Shown: positions 42,062 through 51,411 of the stretch, piece after piece
Layout of the letters: each line of letters begins with the position of its first letter
Numbering within the stretch: position 1 is the stretch's first letter
NCBI GenBank assembly: GCA_964487255.1
Contig: CAZAQV010000016.1
Coordinates: 1 to 64,000 of the forward strand
Length of the DNA stretch: 64,000 bases
Direction of reading: 5' to 3'
From: CAZAQV01 sp964487255
Lineage (GTDB): Bacteria > Myxococcota_A > Polyangia > Polyangiales > CAZAQV01
Translations under genes and position numbers: made by a program
Notes under the pieces: model-generated
The model's database searches: none
What the model was told of the DNA's origin: nothing
What the model saw: the letters and a program-made list of their open reading frames with translations, nothing else

Positions 42062-42991
42062 ATGGCAAAGATCGCGTTCGTGTTTCCTGGGCAAGGTGCC
42101 CAGAAGGTCGGGATGGGAAGAGCAGCCTTCGACGCTTGGAGCACCGCCAAACAAGTGTTCGAGCAGGCTGATGCTGCGCTCGACTTCTCGCTCAGCGCTT
42201 TGTGCTTTGATGGCCCGGAAGAGCAACTTAAACTGACGGCAAATACACAGCCCGCCATCCTCACGACGTCGGTCGCGCTGCTTAGCGCGCTCGATGCTCG
42301 TCCGGACGTCGTCGCTGGTCACAGCTTGGGCGAGTATGCCGCAAACGTTTGTGCAGGAACCGTCTCCCTCGAGGACGCGGTTCGACTGGTCCGCCAACGA
42401 GGACTTTTCATGCAGGAGGCGGTGCCCGTCGGCGCGGGTGCCATGGCTGCAGTCATCTTTCGCGACGAGGAAGAGGTCGTTCGTATTTGTGGAGCCTGTG
42501 AAGGTGTCGTCGAACCCGTCAACTTCAACTCGCCCGGACAGATCGTGATTGCCGGGGCGGCCGATGCCGTTGCGCGCGCGAGTGAACAACTTAGAGAAGC
42601 CGGTGCGAAGGTGATTGACTTGCCCGTGAGCGCGCCCTTCCATTCTTCACTCATGCGCCCTGCCGAAGAGCGACTTGAACCACACCTCGCGCAAACGCCA
42701 TTCGCCGAACCGAGTGTTCCGATTGTCACCAACGTGGACGCCGAAGCGGTTTGCACTGCGGAGCAAGCGCGAGACGCTTTGCGAAGGCAAGTAAGTCGCC
42801 CGGTGAAATGGCAGCAAAGTATTAAGGCTATGATTGATGATGGCGTGAGCTTGTTTGTTGAAATCGGACCGGGCCGCGTGCTCAGCGGTTTGATTGCGCG
42901 CATCTCTCGTACAGTGGGGCGCGTGTCGCTCGGCGAACCCGATGACCTTGAAAAAGTTCAGCAGGCCATCGCCGAAGTCCGCGGAGGCTAG
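42062..42991 (+). CDS. fabD: malonyl-CoA:ACP transacylase
   Basis: 309 residues from ATG 42062. The motif IAFVFPGQGAQKVGMG (4-19) makes the oxyanion region, the nucleophile serine is in VVAGHSLGEYAANVC (about 79-93), the arginine is in DAVRLVRQRGLFMQEAVP, and the histidine is in LPVSAPFHSSLM (about 186-197). The C-terminal part (QVSRPVKWQQSIKAMIDDG) is typical. Loads malonyl groups onto acyl carrier protein for fatty-acid synthesis. Isolated from other fab genes in this window. No strong terminator behind it. Confidence 0.95.
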   Translation: MAKIAFVFPGQGAQKVGMGRAAFDAWSTAKQVFEQADAALDFSLSALCFDGPEEQLKLTANTQPAILTTSVALLSALDARPDVVAGHSLGEYAANVCAGTVSLEDAVRLVRQRGLFMQEAVPVGAGAMAAVIFRDEEEVVRICGACEGVVEPVNFNSPGQIVIAGAADAVARASEQLREAGAKVIDLPVSAPFHSSLMRPAEERLEPHLAQTPFAEPSVPIVTNVDAEAVCTAEQARDALRRQVSRPVKWQQSIKAMIDDGVSLFVEIGPGRVLSGLIARISRTVGRVSLGEPDDLEKVQQAIAEVRGG

Positions 42992-43100
42992 CCAAAGTCG
43001 ACGAGCCATACATGATGAGGCCAGCGAGACTGAGAAGTGCTGTGCTCGCGATGAGCGGTTACGCGAAGAGCCGAATACACAGATAGAAGCTTAGAGCGTA

Positions 43101-43117
43101 CGGTGGTAATTCCACCG
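43101..43117 (+). other. hairpin in the spacer between fabD and hppA
   Basis: CGGTGG-TAATT-CCACCG, a perfect 6-bp stem. There is no U-tract after it, so it is probably a leader structure rather than a terminator. The rest of the 271-base spacer shows only the strong Shine-Dalgarno AGGAGG before hppA. Confidence 0.3.
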
Positions 43118-43262
43118 GAGAGCTCGGCTGGAGTAAGCACCGCGGTTCGCATCGCGCGCTAGTCGAAGAACCACAAATATTGTTGCTCCCTGCGCGTAAT
43201 CGTGTAGATATCGCGCGGCCGACCCGGCACCAATCGCCCGCCGCGTCGCATCAGGAGGACAG

Positions 43263-45389
43263 ATGGACTTGAGTCAGCTTATTTACGCAGCACCTGCCGC
43301 CGGGGTTCTTGCGCTTATTTTTGCTTTTATTTGGGCCAGCTGGGTCAAGAAGCAAGACGCCGGTAACGACCGCATGAAAGAGATTGCGCGCTGGATCCAG
43401 GAAGGCGCAATGGCGTTCCTGGCGGCGGAGTACAAAGTGCTGGCGATTTTTGTTGTCGCCGTCGGTGCTGGCCTTGCCGCGATCAACATGGGTGAGGGAC
43501 AGTCCCCTCTGATCGCCGTCTCGTTCGTGATTGGTGCTGTTGCATCGGGGTTGGCCGGTTTCTTCGGTATGAAGGTCGCTACCAATGCGAACGTGCGCAC
43601 GACCAATGCTGCGAAGACGGGATTGGTGCCCGCACTCAACATTGCGTTCAAAGGTGGCGCCGTGATGGGCATGAGTGTGGTCGGTTTGGCGCTCATCGGC
43701 TTGGGCGGCCTCTTCGTGATTTATCGTCTGGGCGTCTTTCCCGGTGGCGACTACACGACGCTGCGCCTCATCATCAATGTGCTTACGGGCTTTTCCATGG
43801 GTGCTTCGTCGATTGCGCTCTTCGCGCGCGTGGGCGGCGGTATCTACACCAAAGCGGCAGACGTCGGTGCTGACCTGGTCGGTAAGGTTGAGTCGGGACT
43901 GCCCGAAGACGACCCTCGTAACCCGGCGGTGATCGCAGACAACGTGGGCGACAACGTGGGCGACGTTGCGGGCATGGGCGCTGACCTCTTCGAGTCTTAC
44001 GTGGGCGCCATTATCGGTGCCATGGTTCTCGGTCTCGGCTTTACCGCCGTCGTCGACGGTTCGAGCATCGGACCGGTGCTGATGCCGCTTGTGATCGCTG
44101 CTGGTGGTGTCGTCGCTTCGATTCTTGGCACCTTTGTCGTCCGTACAAAAGAGGGAGGCAACCCACAACACGCGCTGGATACGGGCGCGTTCGGCTCCGC
44201 CGGTGTCATGGCCGTCGCAACCTTCTTTATTGCGAACTTGATGTGGCCCCAGGGTGGAACGAGCCTTCCCGGTTCAGGGCACATCGTCACTGCGACGAGC
44301 GTCGGCATTGCGACCGTCATCGGTCTGGCGACCGGCGTTCTCGTCGGCCTCATCACCTCTTACTACTGCTCGATGGAAAAACCTCCGGTCGACTCGATCG
44401 CAGAGCAGTCGAAGACGGGCACCGCGACGAATATTATCGCAGGGCTCGGCGTCGGCATGCAGTCGACCGCACTGCCGATTTTGGTCATCGCGGCTGGTGT
44501 CATCGGTGCCAATCACTTTGCCGGTCTTTACGGCGTCGCGATTGCTGCACTCGGCATGCTTTCGACCACGGGCATCCAGCTCGCAGTGGACGCCTACGGT
44601 CCGATTGCGGATAACGCGGGTGGCATTGCTGAAATGAGCCATCAAGAGCCCCAGGTTCGCGAACGAACCGACAAGCTCGACGCCGTCGGGAACACCACTG
44701 CCGCCATCGGTAAGGGCTTTGCAATCGGTTCGGCGGCCATGACCGCGCTCGCGCTTTTTGCAGCATTCGCGCAGACTGCTGGCATTACGGGCATCGACAT
44801 CTCAAAGCCCGTTGTCATGGCGGGGCTCTTCATCGGCGGCATGCTTCCTTTCCTTTTCTCTTCGATGGCCATGAATGCTGTTGGCCTTGCGGCGATGGAC
44901 ATGATCGAAGAGGTGCGTCGTCAGTTTCGTGAGATCCCCGGCCTGCTCGAAGGCAAAGAGGGCGTGAGCCCGGATGCCGCGCGCTGCGTCGACATCTCCA
45001 CCAAAGCTGCGATCAAGAAGATGGTTCTTCCTGGCGCGTTGGCTGTCTTCACCCCGGTGGTTATTGGCTTTGGCGGAAACCTTTTCGGTGATGGCATGGG
45101 CGCAGAGGCGCTTGGTGGAACGCTTGCGGGCGTTACTGTTGCGGGCGTACTCATGGCGATCTTCATGTCGAACGCAGGCGGCGCCTGGGACAACGCAAAG
45201 AAATCCTTCGAGGGCGGCGGTTACAAGATGACCGACGGCACGGTGCACGAAAAGGGTTCCGAGGCGCACAATGCAGCTGTTGTCGGCGACACTGTCGGCG
45301 ACCCCTTCAAAGACACGGCAGGTCCGTCACTCAACATCTTGGTCAAGCTGATGAGCGTTGTGGCGCTCGTCATCGCCCCGCTTCTTTAA
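43263..45389 (+). CDS. hppA: membrane-bound K+-dependent proton/sodium pyrophosphatase
   Basis: 708 residues, about 16 membrane helices. Diagnostic motifs: GGGIYTKAADVGADLVGKVE (the pyrophosphate-binding region), EDDPRNPAVIADNVGDNVGD, and the C-terminal MSNAGGAWDNAKK with GDTVGDPFKDTAGPSLNILV. The GNTTAAIGKGFAIGSAA loop has Ala where potassium-independent forms have Lys, so the K+-dependent class is expected. Couples PPi hydrolysis to proton or sodium export. Single gene after a 271-base spacer with a strong Shine-Dalgarno (AGGAGGACAG). Confidence 0.95.
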   Translation: MDLSQLIYAAPAAGVLALIFAFIWASWVKKQDAGNDRMKEIARWIQEGAMAFLAAEYKVLAIFVVAVGAGLAAINMGEGQSPLIAVSFVIGAVASGLAGFFGMKVATNANVRTTNAAKTGLVPALNIAFKGGAVMGMSVVGLALIGLGGLFVIYRLGVFPGGDYTTLRLIINVLTGFSMGASSIALFARVGGGIYTKAADVGADLVGKVESGLPEDDPRNPAVIADNVGDNVGDVAGMGADLFESYVGAIIGAMVLGLGFTAVVDGSSIGPVLMPLVIAAGGVVASILGTFVVRTKEGGNPQHALDTGAFGSAGVMAVATFFIANLMWPQGGTSLPGSGHIVTATSVGIATVIGLATGVLVGLITSYYCSMEKPPVDSIAEQSKTGTATNIIAGLGVGMQSTALPILVIAAGVIGANHFAGLYGVAIAALGMLSTTGIQLAVDAYGPIADNAGGIAEMSHQEPQVRERTDKLDAVGNTTAAIGKGFAIGSAAMTALALFAAFAQTAGITGIDISKPVVMAGLFIGGMLPFLFSSMAMNAVGLAAMDMIEEVRRQFREIPGLLEGKEGVSPDAARCVDISTKAAIKKMVLPGALAVFTPVVIGFGGNLFGDGMGAEALGGTLAGVTVAGVLMAIFMSNAGGAWDNAKKSFEGGGYKMTDGTVHEKGSEAHNAAVVGDTVGDPFKDTAGPSLNILVKLMSVVALVIAPLL

Positions 45390-45393
45390 TCCT

Positions 45394-46431
45394 CTACATG
45401 AGTTGGAGGCGGATGGTGTCGCGGGACTGCTTGAAGCGTCCGAAGCGAATACCTTGCGCGGCTTTTTCGATGCACGTGGCCTGCGCCGGGTCGCGGGCTT
45501 CGTGAACGCGGACGTTGACGACCTCACCACTCGCGCCGGCGATCTCAAGCTCGACGGATGCACTTGCTCCGGGACCACAGCTCTCGACGTTCGCGTAGAC
45601 CTGCGCGAGGCCTCGCCGGGTGTCGATGCCGCTAAGGTTATCGGCGAGCTTACCGTTTTGTGCGGCCGCGTAGCTTGGGATTGGCCTGTGCTCGAACTCA
45701 GCCGGCACGTTGAGTGCCAGCGATGCCGCCTTCTTGACGCCCTCGCCGGGAACGAACACGTTGAGGCCGACCTTTTTGCGCACGACCTTGTTGAACCCTT
45801 GGTCGCGCGAGAAGACTTCGAGTGACGCGCGCTCGAGCGTGTCGAAACCTCTGTCGCACGTGTTCGAAAGTGGGCGCCGGTAGGGCGTTCGGCCAATCGA
45901 GGCGCTGAGTACCGTGATGTCCTTCCATGCGAGCGCTTGTGCGCTCCAGCGAATCGGCACCTGCAGACCGAAGACCTGCGACTTCGCCGAGCAGCGCACG
46001 CCCGTGTCGGTCTCGGTTTCAAAGTGGTGGGCCGGTCGCTCGTCGAGTCGCGCCCAGTTCGAGGGTAGTGGCGCGCTCGCATTGACGTCGAGGCGTGAGC
46101 GAGAAACGACTTTGCCCTTCAGAGCGAACGTGACTTCGAGTTCGTCACCTTCTTGAAGCGGGCAGGACAGGTGCAAGGTGTTAAGCGCCTCAGGGCCGAC
46201 CGCCTCCGTACGAGATGGGCAGGCGCGAACACCATCGGCGCTTTTAACCTGCACTTCGGTCTCATACTGTTGAAAAACATCGGGCGTCCAGAAGAAGAGC
46301 GCGCGTGCGTTGGCGGGCATTCCGCCACCGTCCCCCACAATTTGAGGTCTCTGTGGGCAGGTGCAGGCGGAGGCGACCTGAGCCGAGCCCCAGGCACAGA
46401 TCACAAGCGTGAAGAGGACCGTGTTGCGCAC
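45394..46431 (-). CDS. secreted protein with AgmX/PglI-like C-terminal domain
   Basis: 346 residues if it starts at GTG 46431 (signal VRNTVLFTLVICAWGSAQVA); a TTG at 46515 adds 28 residues and cannot be ruled out, and neither has a clear Shine-Dalgarno. A cysteine-containing N-terminal region (ACTCPQRPQIVGDGGGMPAN) precedes two beta-rich segments. The C-terminal 80 residues (YANVESCGPGASASVELEIA, VNVRVHEARDPAQATCIEKA and FGRFKQSRDTIRLQL) look like the TonB-C/AgmX-PglI domain common in myxobacterial periplasmic proteins. Function unknown. Confidence 0.6.
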   Translation of the reverse strand: MRNTVLFTLVICAWGSAQVASACTCPQRPQIVGDGGGMPANARALFFWTPDVFQQYETEVQVKSADGVRACPSRTEAVGPEALNTLHLSCPLQEGDELEVTFALKGKVVSRSRLDVNASAPLPSNWARLDERPAHHFETETDTGVRCSAKSQVFGLQVPIRWSAQALAWKDITVLSASIGRTPYRRPLSNTCDRGFDTLERASLEVFSRDQGFNKVVRKKVGLNVFVPGEGVKKAASLALNVPAEFEHRPIPSYAAAQNGKLADNLSGIDTRRGLAQVYANVESCGPGASASVELEIAGASGEVVNVRVHEARDPAQATCIEKAAQGIRFGRFKQSRDTIRLQLM

Positions 46432-46583
46432 CCCTTTAGGCTGAGGGAACGCACAGGCTACTGCAAGGAACAAATTCCGCTCCGACTGTAGCTTCGGGTG
46501 CGCGGCGACGAACAAACGAATGAGATCTTAGCGGAAAAACATGCTCCACCAGACGACCACAGCTTGCGATTCAGCACGCCTGC

Positions 46584-46664
46584 GATGAGCGCTCTTTCGC
46601 GGAACCCGATTTGCTACGTGCAAATCGCTGGTTGGAAGCGAAAGGCTAGCGAAGAGCCAGAAAC
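46584..46664 (+). repeat. dispersed hairpin repeat, copy T
   Basis: Begins GATGAGCGC, contains GGAACCCGAT and the hairpin CGATTTGC-TACGT-GCAAATCG (46607-46627), then CTGGTTG and GCGAAGAG. It belongs to the family of 17479-17590 and 20592-20703 but its stem has different bases that still pair. It ends on the stop of the receiver/TPR gene, so it lies in that gene's 3' region. Confidence 0.65.
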
Positions 46665-49332
46665 TCAGCGCGCCATGCGTTTGCACTCGATGACGTACTC
46701 GCCGGTACCGAGCTGCGCGCACTTGCGATACGCGTCCATCGCCGCTGCGTTCTTGCCTTCATATTGCAGTGCCGCGCCTAACACGACCCAGCCCTTTGAG
46801 TTGGTGGGGTCGATGTTGATGGAGCGTTCGGCGAGTTCGCCGGCTTCGCGGAGGCGGTTGACTTCGAGGAGCATCAGGCTGAGGTCGGCGAGCGCTTCCG
46901 CTCCCTGCGGGTTGCTTTCGATCGCTTGGCGATAAGCGGCTTCTGCATCTTTGCGCTTGCGATTCTTCAGCAGGTTCTGCGCCTGCGCGAGCAACGCATC
47001 GTAGTCGGCTTCGGTGGGCTGCTCTTGCGCTTCTTCGGTGGGCTGCTCTTGCGCTTCTTCGGTGGGCTGCTCTTGCGCTTCTTCGGTNNNNNNNNNNNNN
47101 NNNNNNNNNNNNNNNNNNNNNNNNNNNNNNNNNNNNNNNNNNNNNNNNNNNNNNNNNNNNNNNNNNNNNNNNNNNNNNNNNNNNNNNGGGCAGGCCTTGA
47201 AGCTTCGCGCGATCGCCAGATGCGCCGGCAACACCCTCGCGCGTTACTTGGCTGTCGGAGGTCGGCTCAACCTCATCGCTGTCAGTCATCATGCTGTTGA
47301 AAAATACGACGAGGCCCAGCACGACCGCGCCCACGAAGAGCAAGGGGATGAGCTGCTTGTCTTGTGGTGCATCCGGTTCCTGCCACGCATGGTCAGGTTT
47401 CGATAGTTCTTCTTCTTCGGGTGGGTCGGAGAAAAAGTCTTTCTCTTCGTCAGAGTCTGCCAACAGTTCCAACTCGGTCTCACCACCCTCGTCGTAGGGT
47501 TGTGCTGTCGAATCGTTATCTTCGGGGCTGCTCGAGGAGTCAGACTGATCCGGGGTTGTCCGTTCTTCGTTGGCGTCACTGAGGGGTGACCAATCCAGGT
47601 TAATATCTGCGACTGAAACCTCGCGCGTTTCCTGATCTTCCGCTGCTTCCGTTCCAGACTGCTGGCTAACCAGGTCCAGTTCCGTGACACGATCGCCGTT
47701 GTCCTCGATGCTTTCGGCCTCGGTCTGAAATACGGGCTCTATTTCGGCCGGCTGTTCAGGCGGCGGTTCCATGGGGCCTGGTGGGTCAGTTCGCACCTTC
47801 GAGCGGACGGCTTGCGCGGGAATCGAGTCGTGCCGGCCCGCTGCAGGAAGGGAGGGCGAAGTCTCGACATCTTGGTCGATGTCGAACTCGTCGGGATCGT
47901 GGCCACGTCGTGCTTTGAGTCGCTCAGGTGCTCGGCTATCGTACTCTGCTGGATAGAGGGATACCACTGGAGCTCGCGGTCTTGAAGCGGTGTGGACGAT
48001 GCGTCCCATTGGTGCACTCGGAGGGATGCTTACGACCGGTGCGGGTCGTAGCGTGCGTCCGCGTGATCGGTCTTCGTCGCGCGAGTCTGGTTCATCATCG
48101 ATGTCGGCTTGTGGTGCCTCGGCTGCGTTTTCGTTCCGACGTGCCGCGACGGGTTCGTCGCGTGGCTGGAGCGCTGCTTTGCGTGCGTTTGGGCCAGGCG
48201 ACTCTCCCTGTAAGCCTTCTACACTAAGGTCAATTTCAAGCGCCTCGAGGTAGTCCAGGGTCGTAGCCCCAAGCGGCATTTCGGATGAACTGGGAGCCGG
48301 TGGTCGCGACGTCGGTAGGCTTTCAAAGGGAGCGATCGAAGTGCGAGCTTCTCGCGCGGCAGGTGGTTCGGATGGCACGATGCTGACAGCAGCGGGATAC
48401 TCGGAAAGAACGCCCTCGAAGTATAAATCGCAGATACGCTGGAGCAGCTCGATTTCGTCGCCCTGTGCGAAAAAGATGACGTCACCAAGCGACGTGTCGC
48501 CGTCGAGCTGTCGCAACAAGGGGTTGATCTCTTCCGGAAGACCAGCCAACCACGGCAGCAACTCGTTTGCATTGACGTGCAGTTTGGTTTCAAGGGATGG
48601 GACTTGTTCGAGCAGGCGACCCCATTCGTCCAGACGACGCATGCCCTCGCCGATGAGGGCTGATGTGGGGTCGTCGATCGAGGCTTTGCGGTCGACATCG
48701 CCGAGGCGAAGTTCGAAGTGGCCCTCTTGCCAAAGAAAAAAGCGAAGGAGTGCTCGTTTGGGATCGGCGAGTCCTTTGCACTCTGCGTCCACGACGTCAC
48801 CGTCGCGAAACCAAACGCTCCCGTTCTGGCGGTGGTTTCGTAAGAAGAGCTCGCCCGATTTGCGCCCCATCGAAATGGTTTGAAACAGGTCGACCAAGGC
48901 CATGTCTGCGAGTGAACCCTTGAAGAGCGCTGAGCTGGATGGCACGCCGCGCTCGGCGAAGCGAAGTCTTTCCCGTCGATCGAGCTCAAGCTCTACTCGA
49001 GTGATGACCTCTTTGAGATAAGCGGGCTTCGACAGGTAGTCGACGCCGAGTTCGAGGCCGCGGACTTTGCTTTTAAGCGAGGTGTCACTCGACAGAAACA
49101 TGATGCCGACGCCCGGTTGGTCGGCGCGCAATTTCTCGACCAGATCGAAACCGCTCATTCCGGGCAGGTCTGTGTCGGTGAGCACGAGGTCGGCGTTGCC
49201 TTGCTTGATGGCGTCGAGGGCCGACTCGCCATCGTCGACGGGGTCGACGGTGTACCCCGCTTTGCGAAGGCTAACTTCGAGCATTCTTCGGCCCCGGGTG
49301 TCGGGATCGACCAGCAGGATATGCCGTTTCAC
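46665..49332 (-). CDS. receiver / DUF4388 / TPR membrane protein, interrupted by an assembly gap
   Basis: GTG 49332 (VKRHILLVDPDTRGRRMLEV). Order: a response-regulator receiver (1-120) with the phospho-acceptor aspartate in LVLTDTDLPGMSG, FLSSD and YLSKPAY; a DUF4388/PATAN domain (FKGSLADMALVDLFQTISMG, WFRDGDVVDAECKG; about 135-225); a long disordered acidic/Pro-rich region; one membrane helix (LLFVGAVVLGLVVFFNSMM); the TEEAQEQP repeat tract; and TPRs (AEAAYRQAIESNPQGAEALA; KGWVVLGAALQYEGKNAAAM) to the end. The 100-N gap at 47088-47187 lies in the repeat, so frame and length there are unknown; the parts before and after fall in different frames only because the N count is arbitrary. A signalling adaptor is likely. 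Confidence 0.78.
47010..47087 (-). repeat. 24-bp tandem repeat encoding TEEAQEQP
   Basis: Just over three copies of a 24-bp unit (TCGGTGGGCTGCTCTTGC on the plus strand) encode TEEAQEQP on the minus strand and run into the gap. The unread remainder is probably more of the same repeat, which would explain the assembly break. Confidence 0.85.
47088..47187. other. 100-N assembly gap
   Basis: Exactly 100 N, the conventional size for an unknown gap. It lies in the coding region of the receiver/TPR gene, in the low-complexity repeat. True length, and therefore the protein length, is unknown. Confidence 1.
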
Positions 49333-49443
49333 GCTAGGGATTGTACCTGTCGCGAGCGAAAAAGCACACCTTGGAGCGAGGATCGACCGAAGAAGGGAAG
49401 TCCTGACTTGACCCGTCGAATGCAGGTTGTCTAAAGTTGGGCC

Positions 49444-49806
49444 ATGCATTGGCGACTTGCGGGTTTGTTGCTCTTCACGGCGTGTGGAAGCGCTGGCGGA
49501 GATTTGGCGATTCACGACATCCAACCTCGCGAGGGGCCCGCTTCAGGCGGAAAATCCGTGGTCATTAGCGGCGCGAACTTCGAAGCTGACGTGGGTTACA
49601 CCGTGTATTTTGGTCCGAACAAGGCGCGCCAAGTGCTGGTTCGAAACCCCGAGACGCTCGAGGTCATGACGCCTGGCTCCAACGACAAGGGGGCGGTGGA
49701 CGTGACCATCATGAGTGACTCCGGCGACGGCTTCAAGATCGCCCAAGCGTATTCGTATCAAGGTGAAGGCGGACCGCAAAAGCCTTCCGGCAACCTCAAG
49801 TTTTAG
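49444..49806 (+). CDS. small lipoprotein with IPT/TIG domain
   Basis: 120 residues, ATG 49444. Signal MHWRLAGLLLFTACGS with lipobox FTAC. About residues 24-105 are an IPT/TIG immunoglobulin-like domain: IHDIQPREGPASGGKSVVIS, GANFEADVGYTVYFG, VLVRNPETLEVMTPGSN, VDVTIMSDSGDGFK. Such domains appear in surface or envelope proteins. Its stop overlaps by 4 nt the end of the convergent lipoprotein gene. Confidence 0.85.
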   Translation: MHWRLAGLLLFTACGSAGGDLAIHDIQPREGPASGGKSVVISGANFEADVGYTVYFGPNKARQVLVRNPETLEVMTPGSNDKGAVDVTIMSDSGDGFKIAQAYSYQGEGGPQKPSGNLKF

Positions 49807-50057
49807 CCGTCGGCTGACAGGCTTGCGTCACTGGTTGGCGCGTCTTCGCTCTGTGCGTCGCGGGCAGCGTCTCGCACGCTTGCATCCGAGGGGGCTCGGC
49901 ATTCGCCCGCGATGCAGTCGAGGTTTGGCATGCAGTCGCGAGTGCGCGTGCATGCACTACCGACGCTGCTTCGTTCGAGGTCGCTCTCACAACCCGGTGC
50001 GCTCACCACCAGCCAAGTGGCGGCCAGCATGAGCGAACGAAGTGCGAGCTTGCGCAT
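49803..50057 (-). CDS. small cysteine-containing lipoprotein
   Basis: 84 residues from ATG 50057 (MRKLALRSLMLAATWLVVSA, lipobox SAPGC). A longer open frame upstream would overlap the SPFH gene and is not used. The mature part has a CTRTRDCMPNLDCIAGECR cluster, a small knotted-cysteine arrangement often seen in secreted myxobacterial lipoproteins, and a Ser/Asp-rich tail. No family identified. Confidence 0.65.
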   Translation of the reverse strand: MRKLALRSLMLAATWLVVSAPGCESDLERSSVGSACTRTRDCMPNLDCIAGECRAPSDASVRDAARDAQSEDAPTSDASLSADG

Positions 50058-50089
50058 GCTCACAGGATACGCCCAATGACTCCTGAAGG

Positions 50090-51322
50090 CTAAGCCGGAA
50101 ACGAAGTCCCACATTCGGCGCAGAACTTCGCTCCGGACGCCGCCTCTGCCCCACATGCAGAACAGAACTTTGGGCCGGCGTTGAGCGTGGAGCCGCATTC
50201 GGCGCAGAACTTCCCGCCCGGCACGGTGGCGCTGCACGAAGGACATTGCACTGGGCCTGCGGGCGCCTTGGCCTGGGCACCGCCGCCTTGCTGCGCAGGT
50301 TGGCCTTGGTTCGCCAGGCCTTGCGCCATCGCTTGCGCCATACCAAAGCCGACGCCGAGCCCGGCGCCGCCCATCATTGGATCGCCTGCGCCCGAGCCGC
50401 CGGAGCCACCCTTCGCCATGCCTTCGCCTGCGCCGATCATGGCCTTGCCAGCGGCATACGCGCCATAGTTTCCACCCGCGAGCGCTTGCGTGTAACGCGC
50501 ATCGTTTTGGAAGTCTTGGTTGAGCCTGAACTGACGTTGCGCGGCCTCCGCCTCGGCTTGGGCGATCGCGATCTTCGCCTTGCGCGCGTCGCGCTTCGCC
50601 TGGCCGATCTCTGCCTGCGCCTGGCGGAGCGTCTTCTCGTCTTCAGGCGTCAGATTGATATTGAAGTCGCCAATCTTGATGATCTCGATGCCGATCTCGT
50701 TGAGCTCGGGTGCGTTGACCGTGAAGAGTTCTGCGAGCTTTTCTTGCAAGGGCATGAGCTCGAGCACGCTCTTTTCTTCGGCCACGCACACCTTGCCCAG
50801 TACGGACTTGACGCTGTTCATGAACAGGCCCTTGATCCACTTCTCTTGCTCTTCGACGGTGGTGGCGCGGATGCCAAGGTATTTGAGAACCAGCGCTTCG
50901 GGGTTGACGACCTTGTAGGAGAAGGTGCCGAAAATACGTGGCGTGACCATCTCGCCGAGCAGGGGGTCCTCCATGTAGCCAAGCGGGCCGCCAAAAGGGA
51001 TGTTGTAGAGCGGGCGCATGGTCACGAAGAAAAGGTCCGTCGTGAAAATGTTGCCGCCGGTCGCACTGTCGACGAGGTTGCTCAGAAAAGGGATGTTTTG
51101 CGTTGTGAGCGTGTGGCGCTGCCCTGCGCCAGCCGTGCGTAAGGTGCCCACCACGGAGCCGTCTCGTAAGAAGAGCGCAGCGTCGTCTGCGTCGACGGTC
51201 AGCTGTGCCCAGTTGGGAATGGTCACGTCGGGGTGCTTGTATACAAGCATGTCCTTGGTGGCGTCCGGGCGCGCAATCGTGATTTCTTGGACGCCCTTTT
51301 TGACAAAATCGAGAATTCCCAT
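50090..51322 (-). CDS. SPFH-domain protein with double zinc ribbon
   Basis: 410 residues, ATG 51322 with AAGGAG. N-terminal SPFH/virion-core-like (YdjI/YdjL type) domain about 1-230 (MGILDFVKKGVQEITIARPD; GTFSYKVVNPEALVLKYLGI; IGIEIIKIGDFNINLTPEDE), a short coiled coil with EIGQAKRDARKAKIAIAQAE, a Gly/Ala/Met-rich linker (about 280-350), then two zinc ribbons: CPSCSATVPGGKFCAECGS and CSACGAEAASGAKFCAECGT. SPFH proteins organise membrane microdomains; the zinc-ribbon ends may recruit partners. No membrane helix is visible. Confidence 0.85.
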   Translation of the reverse strand: MGILDFVKKGVQEITIARPDATKDMLVYKHPDVTIPNWAQLTVDADDAALFLRDGSVVGTLRTAGAGQRHTLTTQNIPFLSNLVDSATGGNIFTTDLFFVTMRPLYNIPFGGPLGYMEDPLLGEMVTPRIFGTFSYKVVNPEALVLKYLGIRATTVEEQEKWIKGLFMNSVKSVLGKVCVAEEKSVLELMPLQEKLAELFTVNAPELNEIGIEIIKIGDFNINLTPEDEKTLRQAQAEIGQAKRDARKAKIAIAQAEAEAAQRQFRLNQDFQNDARYTQALAGGNYGAYAAGKAMIGAGEGMAKGGSGGSGAGDPMMGGAGLGVGFGMAQAMAQGLANQGQPAQQGGGAQAKAPAGPVQCPSCSATVPGGKFCAECGSTLNAGPKFCSACGAEAASGAKFCAECGTSFPA

Positions 51323-51411
51323 GGTCTGCTCCTTCGAGGTGCGCGAGTATAAGGGGGATTCCGAGGGAACAAAAGCCGGTCTAAGGCGTCCAATCCCTGA
51401 AACTCCGCATC

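Noticed and set aside
42992..43100. Degenerate copy of the dispersed repeat near GATGAGCGGTTACGCGAAGAG
   Set aside because: Shares only GATGAGCG and GCGAAGAG with the family and lacks the hairpin core.
46665..47234. Separate small TPR gene
   Set aside because: It is the 3' part of the receiver/DUF4388 gene; the frame change is an artefact of the 100-N gap.
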